From Isoetes taiwanensis (Eukaryota > Streptophyta > Lycopodiopsida > Isoetales > Isoetaceae), in NCBI GenBank assembly GCA_021234155.1, contig JAJEKV010000091.1, positions 999,501 to 1,063,500 on the forward strand: DNA of 64,000 bases. Reading direction: 5' to 3'. The notes under the pieces were generated by a model. It did not search any database. It worked only from the letters and a program-made list of their open reading frames with translations, and was not told the DNA's origin. Positions 1 through 10,861 of this stretch are shown in pieces (position 1 is the first letter of the stretch; each line of letters opens with the position of its first letter). Made by a program: the position numbers and the translations under genes.

Positions 1-194
1 TGGATTTATTAACTCTGGCGAGAATTGCACCATCATACGGGGGAAAAGTTGATCAAAAGCACTCCGGATATTGAAGAGGTTGCTGCTTGAAACCTCGCAA
101 CAATATTTACGTGGCTTTGCCCGAGCAAACCAAGATCCGTGTGCTTTTACTTGTAGTGCTACTATAGGAACTTCCCATCTAGACAAAGTTTTTT

Positions 195-480
195 TTGGAT
201 GGAGGTTCTTCTCTTAATGTTATGCCTTATCATGTTATGAAGGCACTGGATCTCAAGGTAGAAGATAATACTTCCATTGTTCTAAAATCTTTTTCAAATG
301 CTAAAGTTGTGCCTAAGGGAATAGTAAGAAATGTATCTGTGAATACAGGGGGAATCATTGTGCTGGCCACATTTGTGGTTGTTGATTTTGAAAATGTTAA
401 TCAAGCTAATATCTATGATCTATTATTAGGAAGGAGATGGATGAAAACAGTGGATGCCAGACCTGTATGGTCTGAAGGCA
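195..480 (+). pseudogene. gypsy aspartic protease domain
   Basis: The segment carries the retropepsin active-site region LDGGSSLNVMP, with the catalytic Asp at 198-200, followed about 70 residues later by LLLGRRWM. That second motif matches the conserved hydrophobic-hydrophobic-Gly-Arg-x-Trp of plant gypsy proteases. The enzyme would cut the polyprotein into working parts. The frame is open through the domain and on to 908, so this is one of the better-preserved parts. It has no start codon of its own, because it is an internal piece of the polyprotein that begins upstream of the window. Assignment to the retropepsin family is firm. Activity is unlikely given the breaks downstream. Confidence 0.85.
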
Positions 481-666
481 CTTGCACCATTTCCAATGGA
501 GCAACTTCACAAACCGCAAACAAAACTGATCCATCTGCTAACATTAGGTTCATAGATGTGGACATACTACAGGAAGAAGATTTGGGTGTTTACAATTTAG
601 GCCTGGATGCTAGTATACATGAAGAGGTTGTCAACTTTGCTTACATGCATGTTGAATCTCCTGATC

Positions 667-1110
667 TGAAGGCAAAAAAAGCCTATCTCTGGTTTGATGG
701 AGGTATGTCAAAAAAACTGGGGATTGCTTCTTCTGCTGCTATTTTGAAGGATGCAGATTTTAAGTTGATGACTAAGATAGGGAGAATTCACCCTAATATT
801 TCTTCTAATGCAGCAGGAATACAAAGCCCTCATTGCAGGTTTACAAGAAGCAAGGTGTATGAGTATTTCTCATATTGTTATTTATGGAGACTCACAACTT
901 GTTTGTAGACAAATCTTGGGAGAATATCGAACTAAACATCAAGACATGGAGGATCTGAGTGCTCAAGCCAGAGAATTATTAACTTTTTTTGATCATTGGG
1001 AGATTTTACATATTCCTAGATCTAAAAATTTTGAAGTCGACTCATTGTGCTTGAAAAAACCCTTATGGAGTATTTGTCCAAGGAGCTATTCAAGAGGATG
1101 TCTTAGATGA
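667..1110 (+). pseudogene. RNase H domain (archaeal/plant-like type) placed before the RT
   Basis: An RNase H fold is read across one frameshift at about 790-808. All four acidic residues of the catalytic set can be seen: Asp in WFDGG (about 694), Glu in EYKAL (817-819), Asp in YGDSQLV (889-891), and Asp in FEVDSL (about 1,039). The type resembles the extra aRNH domain of Tat elements, not the native gypsy RNase H. The protein would remove RNA from the RNA/DNA hybrid during reverse transcription. It lies between protease and RT, whereas the Tat layout usually described puts the extra RNase H after the native one. The catalytic residues survive even though the frame is broken. Confidence 0.8.
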
Positions 1111-1442
1111 AGAGGAGCTTTCCCAATTCCATCCCATCTTAACTATCAACCTAGCACAAGAGGAATCACTTAAAGAGCTTGAAGTGCATAAAGGAGGTAT
1201 ATCTAGGACCACATATGGGGAGACTTATATAATGAAGGTGATCAAGGTAAAATGGTTGAGTTATTTGAGGATTGGGTGGATGTTTTTGCTTGGGAGTATT
1301 CAGAATCGAAAGGGGTTGATAAAAAATTTGTGAGTTTGAAATTAAGGTTCGAGAAGATGCCAAACCTGTTATGCGAAGTTGAGAAGAATTAATTCTTCAC
1401 TTTTGGATCTTATCAAACAAGAGTCGTTTAAAAATGCGGGAA

Positions 1443-2160
1443 TCGATTGATAGTTGACATTGTGAACCCCTCTTGGGTTTCTTGTATTGTTCCAGTTCTA
1501 AAAAAGAATGGTTCCTTAAGAATATGTGTGGATTATAGAGATCTAAATAAAGCTACTGTTAAAGATTGTTACCCTTTGCCTTTTTTGGAAGAAATCCTTT
1601 ATGCAGTGGCTGGTAAGTCTATGTACTCATTTTTGGATGGTTTCTCTGGTTTTAATCAGATTAGCATCAAAAAGGAAGATCAGTCTAAGACATCCTTCAT
1701 TACTCCATGGGGAACTTATGCAATGAAAAGGATGCCTTTTGGCTTAATGAATGCCCCTCACCACATTTCGAGAGCCATGGATACCGTCTTTTGCAAACAT
1801 GACTCCCCGAGCAATTCAGAGTTTATCTGGATGATTTATGCTTAGGTACTGATACAAGTGATCATATTTCAGAGCTAACAAGAATATTTACATTGTGCAG
1901 ACAAACTGGAGTTAATCTAAACCCAAAGAAGTGCATCTTTTTGGCATCCAAAGGCCAGCTCTTAGGCCATGAGGTTTCTGCTAAAGGCCTTCAAGTAGCT
2001 GAAGAGAAGATCATAGCTTTAAAAAAGCTTCAAACACCCAGGACAATTAAAGAAGTCAAGGGATTTATGGGAATGACCTCTTTCTTAAGAGTGTATGTGC
2101 CTAATTTCTCTCACCTTATTAGTCCTATCTCTAAGTTGACTAGAGTAGGCCAAGTTAGTA
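1443..2160 (+). pseudogene. gypsy reverse transcriptase domain
   Basis: Fingers and palm motifs of a gypsy RT are clear: SCIVPVLKKNGSLRICVDYRDLN, split here as VPVLKKNGS and RICVDYRDLN, then CYPLPFLEEIL, FSGFNQI, TSFITPWGTYAMKRMPFGL and NAPHHISRAMD. The catalytic YLDD box is at 1,824-1,835 but lies in a different frame from the upstream part, with a frameshift between about 1,790 and 1,821. The thumb and connection follow in the frame beginning at 1,893 (GVNLNPKKCIFL, LGHEVS, KEVKGFMGM). About 240 residues can be aligned by motif order, close to the usual RT length. The RT copies the element RNA into DNA in cytoplasmic particles. This copy is dead because of the frameshift. Confidence 0.92.
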
Positions 2161-2199
2161 AAAGAGAAAGTAAATATAGGCCTGTTGTTTGGACTGATG

Positions 2200-2660
2200 A
2201 GTGTGAAAAAGCTTTTTTGCAGATCATAGAGGCCATTTGCCATTCTACACTTTTAAAAACTCCAGACCTTTCCTTACCATTTAAAGTTTACATAACTATC
2301 ACTAAAAAGGCTGCTGGAGTTGCCATTTTGCAGGATAGACACCCTATTGCTTTTGCCAGCAAACAATGGTCTCAAACTGAAGAGAAGTATGCTAAGATAG
2401 AAAGGAGTGCTGCTGCTCTCATCTTTTTGATCGAGAGACAGGGTCATCTTTTACAAAAATCCCAAGCCACCATCTACATGCAGCAGAACCCCATGCCTTT
2501 TTTGTATGGTAAGAAATTAGAAAAACCTAAGCTTCATAGGTGGGCTTGTAGGCTTCAATCTTATGATTTAAAGGTAAAGGTTATTCATGTATTGAACAAC
2601 CCGAGTTTATACCTGCCTGCTGCCTACTTTGAACATGAGGAGGTGGTACAAGAAGAAGAA
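2200..2660 (+). pseudogene. degenerate native gypsy RNase H/connection domain
   Basis: This is the position of the native gypsy RNase H: ACEKAF-like segment (ECEKAFLQII), then LPFKVYITITKKAAG, PIAFASKQWSQTEEKYAKIE, and later LHRWACRLQSYDLKV. In a working domain the first strand carries the catalytic Asp (VYTDAS-type), but here it reads VYITIT. The later TDH-type Asp is also missing (TIYMQQ). The frame is open across this region, so loss of the acidic residues is not a simple frameshift effect. The pattern fits a domain turned into a structural tether after a second RNase H took over catalysis. That functional reading is inference. Confidence 0.75.
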
Positions 2661-2879
2661 ATGACTAACCTTGTTGTAAATGAGCAGGACGTGTCAACTA
2701 TGCCAGCTCAAGGTTGGCAGCAACCTATTAGAAGATTCCTCCAATATCAAGAGATACCTCCTGAATTTTCTAAAAGCCAAGCTTACAAGTTTAGACTAAA
2801 ATGTTTGACTTACTCTTTGGTTGGAGATATTTTGTGCAAGGTAAACAGGGATGGTGTTCTTCTAAGGTGTGTTGATGAA

Positions 2880-3560
2880 GATGAGGCTGCCCTGGTACTT
2901 GCTGAGAATCATAAAGGTGTTTGTGGTGGTCATTTTGCAGCAGACACAACTGCCAAGAAGATATTAAGGTCTGGATATTTCTGGCCTCATCTATTTAGAG
3001 ATTGTTATCATGTCATAAAAACTTGTCACCAATGCCAAATATTTGGTAAGAAAATTTTGCATCCTGCCCCTCTTACTGGAATTGTGTCCCCAGGTCCATT
3101 TCAAGTTTGGGGACTAGATTATGTTGGCCCTATAAATCCCCATCTTCAGCCCAAAGATGAATACATTGTTGTAGCCACGAGATCTATTTACCAAATGGTC
3201 GAAGCGAAGACTTTGAGAAAAGCAAATGCATATACCACTTGCCAGATTTTTACATGAAAACATTTGCTCTAGGTTTGGCATCCCTTTTAAAATTTTGACT
3301 GATAGAGGCTCTACTTTTTATTAATGAGGTTATTAATTTTCTCTGCGTCTCAAGTCTCAAAATCAGGGCATGTGAAAAGCTCAGCCCTATTATCCTCAAG
3401 GAAATGGCCAAGCCGAGTCTACTAACAAAGTGCTTAAGGGTATTTTTCTGAAGGCAGGTTGCCAAAACCAAAAGATTGGCATTTGAAATTATATGATGCC
3501 CTTTGGGCTCATAGAATCAACGCTAAAACTGCTACTAATGCTTCTCCTTTCAGTTTGGTT
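2880..3560 (+). pseudogene. gypsy integrase (zinc-binding and DDE core)
   Basis: The HHCC zinc finger is complete: HKGVCGGH at about 2,910-2,934 and CHQC at about 3,025-3,036. The catalytic core starts at WGLDYVGP (first Asp near 3,117), continues after a stop at 3,257 in another frame with FGIPFKILTDRGSTF (second Asp near 3,300), and the Glu lies in NGQAEST near 3,410. So all three DDE positions are present, but in separate frames with at least two stops between them. Integrase joins the cDNA to host chromosomes. The spacing of the three residues fits the gypsy family. Confidence 0.88.
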
Positions 3561-3599
3561 TATGGAGTTGAAGCGGTTATTCTGTTGAGTTGGAAATTC

Positions 3600-3981
3600 C
3601 CTCATTGAGGATGGCACTCAAATTGGACACGAGTTTCTTGAAGCATTAAAACACGTATGAAGTTTTGCTAAAATTGGATGAGGATAGATTTGATGCAGAA
3701 AATCTCAATCTACTTAAGAAAGCTAGGAGTGCAGCAGCTTTTAAGGCAGCTCACAAGCTCCAAGATAAATTTTCTCCATTAGAGCTGGTGCTCAAATGGA
3801 ATGCTGCAGATGAAGGTAAGCTATCTAAATTTGAAAATCCTTGGGAAGGTCCTTATCGATTCTAGGAGAGGTCAAATGCTCATCTTATAGGCTGATTGAT
3901 CTTAATACAGGTTTAGAGCTGCCAAATCCTATTAACATTCAAATCTTAAGAGATATTGGCCTCAGCATGCATGCTTGAGCC
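3600..3981 (+). pseudogene. integrase C-terminal tail of gypsy pol
   Basis: The last part of pol is read in the frame containing 3,665-3,865. It has the usual order of a charged helix (LDEDRFDAENL, then ARSAAAFKAAHKLQDKF), a GDLVLK-like strand (LELVLKW) and the closing WEGPYRF. This is the C-terminal segment that follows the integrase core in plant gypsy elements. A stop follows directly, and a short further stretch to about 3,980 (LIDLNTGLELPNPINIQ in another frame) probably completes the tail. No chromodomain is recognisable, which agrees with a Tat-type element, not a chromovirus. Confidence 0.75.
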
Positions 3982-4338
3982 TATTTGCTTCCACATAATT
4001 ATCTATTTTGGCTTAAATTAGGCTAATTAGTTGAAACTTTAAATTTCTTTTGAATAGATTTGCATATTTGACAGTTATGTTGCTGGATTTGAATTGGTTT
4101 CTAGTTGTAATTCTTACTTAGGAGTTTGCTAGTGTGGTTGTATTGAAATCTCTTATAACTGTGCCATCAAGATAATTTTTCTTTGAGGTTGACTAATGTG
4201 TATTCTTTTGAAGTAAAGCCATGCTCACAGATTAGACAAGTTTCAAAAAAGAAGACCAGAGATTTTTCATTGATCAAAAATAAAAACATTACACATGTTA
4301 CATTTCAGATGAGTCTTTAAAAAGGCTAGATCTTTTCA

Positions 4339-5075
4339 TCAAGCCCCAATGCTATCAGTTTGGCCTGAATGAATGGTAGGTATCCTGTTTGAAGGATCGA
4401 AGATCGTAGACATCAAAAGACTATTGAACCTGGTAAAAAAGCTTTTCATGGTGCCAAATACATAGTGTTCTTCATCCCAAAGGTTCTCTTTGAGAAGTTT
4501 AAAATGCATTTCTTTTATCATAAGAAGCATCAGAGAGCCATAGTTATCTGCTAGCATCCTGTGAGAGTAAAATAATTGCCTATATCTGTCAAACTGAGCA
4601 TCTGTCAGCTCATGGTGGTGCTTACATAAGAAGTAGTGTATATGTAGCATCTGTATGCATTCCCTTGAAAAAATTCTGGCCCAAAGAGCCTTTGTGTCCC
4701 GATATCTGTTGCTCGAAATTAGTTTTCCCGATAAGTTTTTGTCCAAGAAAGCGGACATTGCATGGTGCTCATGGTTCATGTCTTCTTTGAAGAGTTCTTT
4801 TTTTAATCGGGGAAGCTTGTGTCAAAATTCTTACCCTCTATTATGCACTGTCTCAGATATGCATGTGCACTGAGTAAATTTGAGCGTGGAAGAGGTTCTT
4901 CATTAATTAAGACATTGTCCCATTCTGCATCTGTATTTACTTCTTGCACAGGTCTGATCACTCCATAAGGAATGGGAATACCTGTGGCTGGATCAATCTC
5001 AGGGAACACTCCTAAATTGTTTGGTTCAGCTGTTACATTGTCCCAGATGGGTGTGTGGTAGGAAAAAGGAGCCAT
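4339..5075 (-). pseudogene. antisense ORF downstream of gypsy pol (two frames, one indel)
   Basis: Two reverse-strand open frames, 5,075-4,803 (90 codons, starting MAPFSYHTPIW) and 4,779-4,339 (146 codons, ending QTDSIGA), abut with a frame change at a run of four C next to seven A. They probably formed one gene of about 240 codons. The product is a soluble, charged protein with no membrane segment and several aromatic residues near its N-terminus. I do not recognise its family. It sits between the end of pol and the LTR-like DNA, in opposite orientation. Known parallels are the antisense extra ORFs in that interval of Tat-branch elements such as maize Grande. A captured host gene is the main alternative. 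Confidence 0.55.
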
Positions 5076-5169
5076 GATCGGGAAAGGAGCTCGAGATTAC
5101 TTGAGCTCGAGCAGAGAGAAGAAGCATTAGGTTTTCGATTCTCGATGGTATGAATTTTGAAAAATTCAA

Positions 5170-5246
5170 ATGGTTGTATGAGTAAGATTTTGAAAAAAAA
5201 AAAAAAAAAAAAAAAAAATTTCCAATGGTTCTATGAGTAAGATTTT
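5170..5246. repeat. A25 tract between two 23-bp direct repeats
   Basis: AATGGTTGTATGAGTAAG at 5,170 recurs with one mismatch at 5,224, and the 23-bp copies flank a run of 25 A (5,194-5,218). This is the geometry of a target-site duplication around a poly(A) tail with almost no insert body. A simple tandem duplication followed by A-tract growth would look the same. Confidence 0.7.
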
Positions 5247-5340
5247 TGAATAGTTGAGGTCTAGTTAAATATGGTAGAGATTTGCTATGCTTTAACAAGT
5301 TGAGTGTTGTCATTTCAGGTCCATCTGCTTACCACTTTCA

Positions 5341-5690
5341 TTTGTCTTGAGTTGGCCTCTTTCCATCTAGCCTTGTTTCCTTGTGCAATCCCAAGAGTGC
5401 TAATCCTATATTGCTATTCACCTTTTATTTAGCACTCAGGCTAATTTGCTTCTCATTGTCATATATGTGTTTCACTTGTTCTAAATTCTCACTTGTCTTA
5501 AGTTGACTTGCCTTCCATTTAGCCTTTGCTCCCTAATGAACTCTCAAGAGTGCTAATCCTATATTGTTATTCATCCTCTAATTAGCACTCATGCTAACTT
5601 GGTTATTATTGTCATATGTAGGTTCATCCACTTTTCTCCATCTTCACCTGTCTTGAGTTGACCTACCCTCCATTTGATCTTCTTCTCCTA
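5341..5690. repeat. three tandem copies of a ~153-bp unit
   Basis: The phrase GTCTTGAGTTG (with small changes), a pyrimidine-rich stretch and AGAGTGCTAATCCTATATTG recur at about 5,341, 5,493 and 5,647. The period is 151-155 bp and the third copy is partial. The block lies in the presumed 3' untranslated region of the gypsy element, where Tat-type elements often carry such arrays. No coding capacity is seen. Confidence 0.7.
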
Positions 5691-7560
5691 TCATTCACTT
5701 CATCACCCTATGCTCTGCCCCATATTTTCCATCACTGCAGAGTAAATCTACCCCTCTCACCACTTGATGATATTTGAAGACCCTTCAGTTAGCATTTTTC
5801 CTTTGAGGCTGAGGGGACCAGCCTCATTCTTTCCTTTGAGGAGATGTTGCCCCTTTTTGGGCAACATGGACCAACATGATACTTAGAGTTTCAAGATTGG
5901 AAGATATTTGTTGAAGTTTGGAAGACATGTGGTTAGCTTTTGAGGTTTCATCTTAAGTTATTTCCTATCACTCATGGGGTAAGAGTTAGTGCTATTTTGA
6001 TCCCGCAAGTAGAGTTTGGAAGAAATTTGTCCAAGATTGGAAGACCCTTGGGATCTTGCTTATATAGCCTAATTCTTTCCTTTGAGGAAGTTTTTCTAAG
6101 TTACATTTTTATTTCTTGAAGACCAGGCAAAGGATATAGCAAGTTATACAAGGAGCTACAAAGCATTTTGCTCAAATTCATTTATATGGAGCTTAATTGA
6201 GTTGCACCAATGGTTTAGGAGTCACACTTATGAAGATGGTCACTTGGGAATTGATATTTGCTCTTATATTGGCCTTGAAGTTTGGAAGATTTTTTTAGAA
6301 GATTGGAAGACCCTTAGGCCTTGAGCAAAACTATGTTCATCATAAGGTATGATTTGAGCTTTTGAGATAAGATCATGTGCTACTGGGGGTTTCCATCCTT
6401 CATCTATTCCACCTTTCCATACCTCACTTCCACCTTTTCATACCCTCTTCCATTACTTCACTACCTATATTTTTATTGGCCTCACCATCACTTGTAAATT
6501 GCTCTCAAAAGATCATAAAAAACCTCAAGAGCAATGGAGTTTGATTTTTACCATCATCTCATCCTTCTAAACCCCACCATAGCTTTTTCCACCATTTTTC
6601 CATTTGTTTTATGATTTTTTTTCCACCATTTCCAAGTTTGAAAATCCATTGACCAAGGTCAAAAGGGCCAAAATTTCGAGTATTTCAGTTTGACCTGGAA
6701 ACCCTCCAGATTTGAAGCTTGACCAAAATGAGCTAAATTGGCTTTTTAAAAATCAAAAAAAGACCTTGGGAAGCCTCTCAAAATTTATTTCTTGGGATGC
6801 GTGCCAGAGAAAATAAAAAATAAAAACCTATTCTAGCCTATATCTACCCTATCACTATTTTCCACCTCAGCTTAAATTCCACCTCAGCCCCCCCCATTGG
6901 TCCACGTGGCGGCGGGCGGGGCCTCGACACGAAATGGGCACAACCCTTACGCATGGCACGCCGCGGTTATTAGGCGGGTCAGCATTAAGCCTTATATACA
7001 TGAGCCTCGAGAACCATTTTAGCTTTGTGGGATATATGGCCTTCAAGAATTTTTCGATGAACCCTAAGAAATAGGGGAACACCTTTAAATCGGCCAATTA
7101 GTGCCATAACTTGATTGAATCCCGCCAATTTTCTCCCGAAATCAGCTCCCCGAACCTTTTCCTCAGACCTCGGTGATCCTCTGTGGCACTTGGTTTGATA
7201 GAAATTGCTCAAATTAGGCCTAAAATCACTCGGCCGAGCTAGTTTTGGGGAAGAACAGTTCTTAAGCCAGCATCACAGATCAAATCAACACCCCCCTCGG
7301 AGATATACCTCTGTGATGCGGGCGATTTCTATATTCCCGATATTCTCTTGATCTATTCTACCTCAAATTACGCTAATCCCTTTCGAGATTGAAGATTGAT
7401 TCAGATTTTGATTGAAGACCGACTCTGTTGTGACTTATTTGACATCAAAACTCCTACTGCTACTCAAATTATCTTATTATTTTCTCTTTCTGATAATTTT
7501 TGGGTTTTCAGAAGTTGACAATGCCTTGGGATCTGTTCTCAAGCATTATCCTGGGTATTA
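5690..7560 (+). mobile_element. probable 3' untranslated region and LTR of the gypsy element
   Basis: No gene is seen. The stretch has recurring phrases (TTGGAAGA, TTTCCTTTGAGG) up to about 6,330, then a pyrimidine-rich section. A GC-rich block at 6,885-6,975 is followed by a TATATA motif at about 6,990, as expected of a U3/R boundary in an LTR. A hairpin with arms GCATCACAG and CTGTGATGC sits near 7,268-7,318. I could not find matching LTR ends or a second LTR inside the window, so the exact edges are unknown. Confidence 0.35.
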
Positions 7561-9380
7561 CTTGCGAGAATTCTAAACTCCCCGATATCTTATGATTTGA
7601 ATGCTTATTCATTGCCTGGACAAATAGTGTTTCCATCTTCTTTTGTTTCAAGTTGTTCTGCCTGTCTAAACTAATAGAAACCAGATATTTAAAGTAGAAT
7701 CCAAATTAAATAGTCGTGTCCCATTCTTTAAAAGGTTTGAGTATTGCTTATATGTAAAGAAAACAAAGAAAAAATAGTTTTTTCCATAACTGTCATAAAC
7801 TGTGACAGAAATCGAGACTTTGGCCCATCTCAGTAAATATCATAGTGTTTGCTTGTCAAGAAAACCTTATGCACATGATCTAGAGTTTATTTTGAAGTCG
7901 CTTTATACAAATTCCAACTCAAGATTCATCACCAAACTATATTTACAAATTTTGGCTCTCTGTTTTGGCATTGACCAATTTTTGACTGAACTTTGACATT
8001 GATTTTCTTGGTCTTCCCCTATCCAAATCGAGAGAGATTTTCACCAGTTGTTCCCTCTACTTGTCTATAACTCATACCAAAAACCAAAACTCAAAAATCT
8101 TAAAGGGTGTGACTGCAAGATTGATTTTTGTTCTGACAGTTTTTTCTGCTTCAGGGACTGTAGTGATTTTGACAAAACCAGCATTTGAAATTGAGTTCTT
8201 TTGCTTTATATGATTAAGGATTGATCACCCTAAGTGATCTGGAGGTCCTGACCAGTTTGTTTACACTTCCTTTGAGGTTAGGCTAAAATTCCAGGTTTTA
8301 GGCTAACACTTCCTCCTCTTCAATATAATCTTCAAGTGCTAACATGGTTTTTTATGCATTAATTAGTTGATAGAAGAAAAACACATGTTTGATAGAAGAC
8401 TTCAAATTATGCTTCTTGGTATTTAGCATTGGTTAAAATAAATTTCTTTGATGTGGCAAGTATGTTAACCCTATTTGGCCTCTACATTTAAGGCAAGAGA
8501 TACACGTATCGACAAGATTAAGCAATAGGCAGACCTGGGGAGTGTTTGGATTAGTGATACTTTCTATGTACAGTAAAATGTAAATAAAGGACTTGCATGT
8601 GTTGTGATAGCTTTAATTTAATGGATCCATTGAATTCTAGATATGAGCCAATGGTAGGATTTAAATTGAAATGGACAATGTATCCACGAGTCAAATGGTG
8701 ACAGCTGGCAACCCACTTTCACATGTAATCTTACCCAAGTGTTTGTAAAACACTGGTGCCATAACCCTTTATTGCATCTACGACTATGAAGATGGACGAT
8801 TCTTGTCTTGGTGCCCGAAGTTTATTTTGCATCTACAGTTATGAAGATTGACAATTTTGCTTGCTGGCAACAACCAAAGCATCTTTACTGTTTTTTGCAT
8901 ATCAGGGATTTGTGGTTGCAATTTTATTTACCTTCAAAAATATGATTAGGTAAAATACATTCGATATTTCTTTTTATAATGCATTTGTGTTGCACATATT
9001 CTCCTTTTCAAGGATTTATACTATAGTGTGTGTATTGCCGTTACGCCAATGGTTGTTTCACATTCATATCTTCAAACCATTATTGAGTTCCCCAGGTTGC
9101 CAAGTTCTGCGGCTAGGTAGGAATTCCATTGACCACTTCGGAAATACCAGGAATTCCATATTTGAGTTTCAGTTAAAGGGATCAACATTACTACCATCAT
9201 TTAGTATTTGATTTTGATATCCTGTAGCAGTGAATATATCAAAATTATTCCCAATGGTCCATTGATAAATATTCTAGGGCATGTTACATTAAGAATTTTG
9301 CAAAATTCATCAGAATGTTAATGAAGATATCTGGTCATATCACACCTGAAGGTTTCCAAAATCACTACTCATGCTACACG
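7561..9380. other. AT-rich stretch with no recognisable gene
   Basis: Short open frames occur on both strands, but none has a recognisable motif, codon pattern or splice context. Transposon relics too old to recognise are possible. Confidence 0.5.
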
Positions 9381-9510
9381 TATCCCACTTGGAAGTTGCC
9401 AGGATTATCAAACTCTTTACTTATACTGCCAAATGAAACTGCATATATCACACTTGAAAGTTGCCAGGATTATTGAACTCTCTACTTATACTGCCAAATG
9501 AAACTGGAAT
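9381..9510. repeat. tandem duplication, 65-bp unit
   Basis: Two adjacent copies share TTGCCAGGATTAT and CTTATACTGCCAAATGAAAC with a period of 65 bp and a few substitutions. Confidence 0.85.
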
Positions 9511-10023
9511 ACTGTGCTATAGTACCTCCTTATGGCGCTAACATGTTTTATAACATGCTAGGAGGTGTTCCTACATAGTGGGACTTTTTGCAAACTTTTA
9601 GCTCTACTCCTAACTGCCTCTGGAAAAAGACTTAAACCTGCAAAACACACACCATATTAGACTAGAAAACAACTTTCTGCTCAAATGTTGCGCAAAGTGC
9701 AACAACTTGTAATCTTGAAAGTATGCTAGATTTGGAACTAGGATCCCAAATCAGTGCGTATTTGGCAAAAATTCAATTATAGTATGTAATTGATTGCTAA
9801 GTGTGTGTGTATATGTGTGCTTGCATTCATGGTCTGGTTGGATGGTAATGGGTCTATTAAGCGGGATGCTTGATGTCTTTATGAACGGGGTGTTGTGTAA
9901 ATTGGGTGTGTGAAGAATGAAAATTGAAGAGGGGTGTCAAAATAACCAACTTTGTAGGAACAAGTTAAACTAAAAAAAAAAAAAGAAACAACAAAAAATT
10001 AATAAAACAATATAGCAAACAAA

Positions 10024-10406
10024 AGCTAAAGGGAACGAAGCAAGCATTTTAGGGTAGTGGGGAGATGAAGCGGCGGCAGCTTAGGCATAGAAAAGGTGGT
10101 CGGATTTGACAGAATAGGGTTTCTTACCTCTAAATCATTTGTAAAAGCTGGTTAGGGCATGCAGCCGGAGCTGGAGCCTGAAAATTCGATGCACAGCATA
10201 TTGCTTCGCTTTGCAAATCCGATAGGGACATGCTTAGTCAGATCGTTGGCTATAGTTCTTGGTTGCTGGGTTTATTGGGGTCGAGTTTTCTTGAATCGAA
10301 ACTAGAATCGGGTTTCGGTAAGCTCTGTCTTCCCTTGTGTGGTTCTAATGACAGGATTCAGAAAAAAAATCGGTGGCTGCTAAGGGATTGGGGCTGACCA
10401 ACAGAG
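10024..10406 (+). other. possible 5' leader exon(s) of the SAC3 gene
   Basis: The sequence changes here from AT-rich to a balanced composition and ends at a good plant splice donor, TTTCG|GTAAGC (donor GT at about 10,316). A second small block ends at CAACAGAG|GTATTC near 10,406. The first exon of SAC3 that I can prove begins at an acceptor (14,176/14,177), so an upstream leader exon must exist somewhere, and this is the best candidate. It contains a 48-codon upstream ORF (ATG at 10,159). The link is inference, and a transcript would settle it. Confidence 0.3.
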
Positions 10407-10861
10407 GTATTCAAGATAGATATACATTTTTGTTTCAAAGAGATAAGATATGTTTAAGGCTTATAATGCCTTAGAACTAAACTCTGAATATTATTTCCGA
10501 TTCTTATTCTCATGTATCACATTGCTTCAGATAGAACTTAACCTTTTTGTTGTTTTGCATGACATATTTCCAGCTTAGTGTCGTCTTACTTAGCATTGCC
10601 TACAAAAAACATAGCTACGCTTATGGTATTAATGCATTCTTGAGTACATTGCAACATATAAAAATGGGGAATTTTGTTCGATAACTCGTGCGTTGCATTG
10701 GCTTAGTCTGAGTTTGGATTTAATATCTAACAATGGCAGGGCAGTTAGAGGACTTCCGACAAGGGGCATACTAGAGCAAAGTTAATAGAACTACTTCAAA
10801 AAGCTAAACATGGCAGTGCACAGTCTACAAAGACCTAAAAGCTAGAGGGGCGTGATGGCTG

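Larger units (their letters stand above)
1..3981 (+). mobile_element. Ty3/gypsy (Tat-type) retrotransposon, partial and decayed pol
   Basis: A retrotransposon polyprotein reads left to right from the window edge to about 3,980. The domains in order are aspartic protease, an RNase H, reverse transcriptase, a second RNase H-like segment, integrase and the integrase C-terminal tail. The reading frame changes several times (near 800, 1,110-1,440, 1,800-1,820 and 3,257 onward) and has in-frame stops, so this copy cannot make an intact polyprotein. The 5' LTR and gag lie outside the window. Two RNase H-like domains are the mark of the Tat branch of plant gypsy elements, which supports that placement. 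The position of the first RNase H, before the RT, is unusual and is treated as a separate finding. Base composition is AT-rich like its surroundings. Confidence 0.93.

Noticed and set aside
6885-6975. GC-rich block as a CpG-island promoter of a host gene
   Set aside because: No gene follows on either strand. Its place before a TATATA motif in presumed LTR DNA makes an LTR control region more likely.
10159-10305. 48-codon ORF as a separate small gene
   Set aside because: It lies inside the candidate leader exon and ends just before its donor, so it is better treated as a possible upstream ORF.
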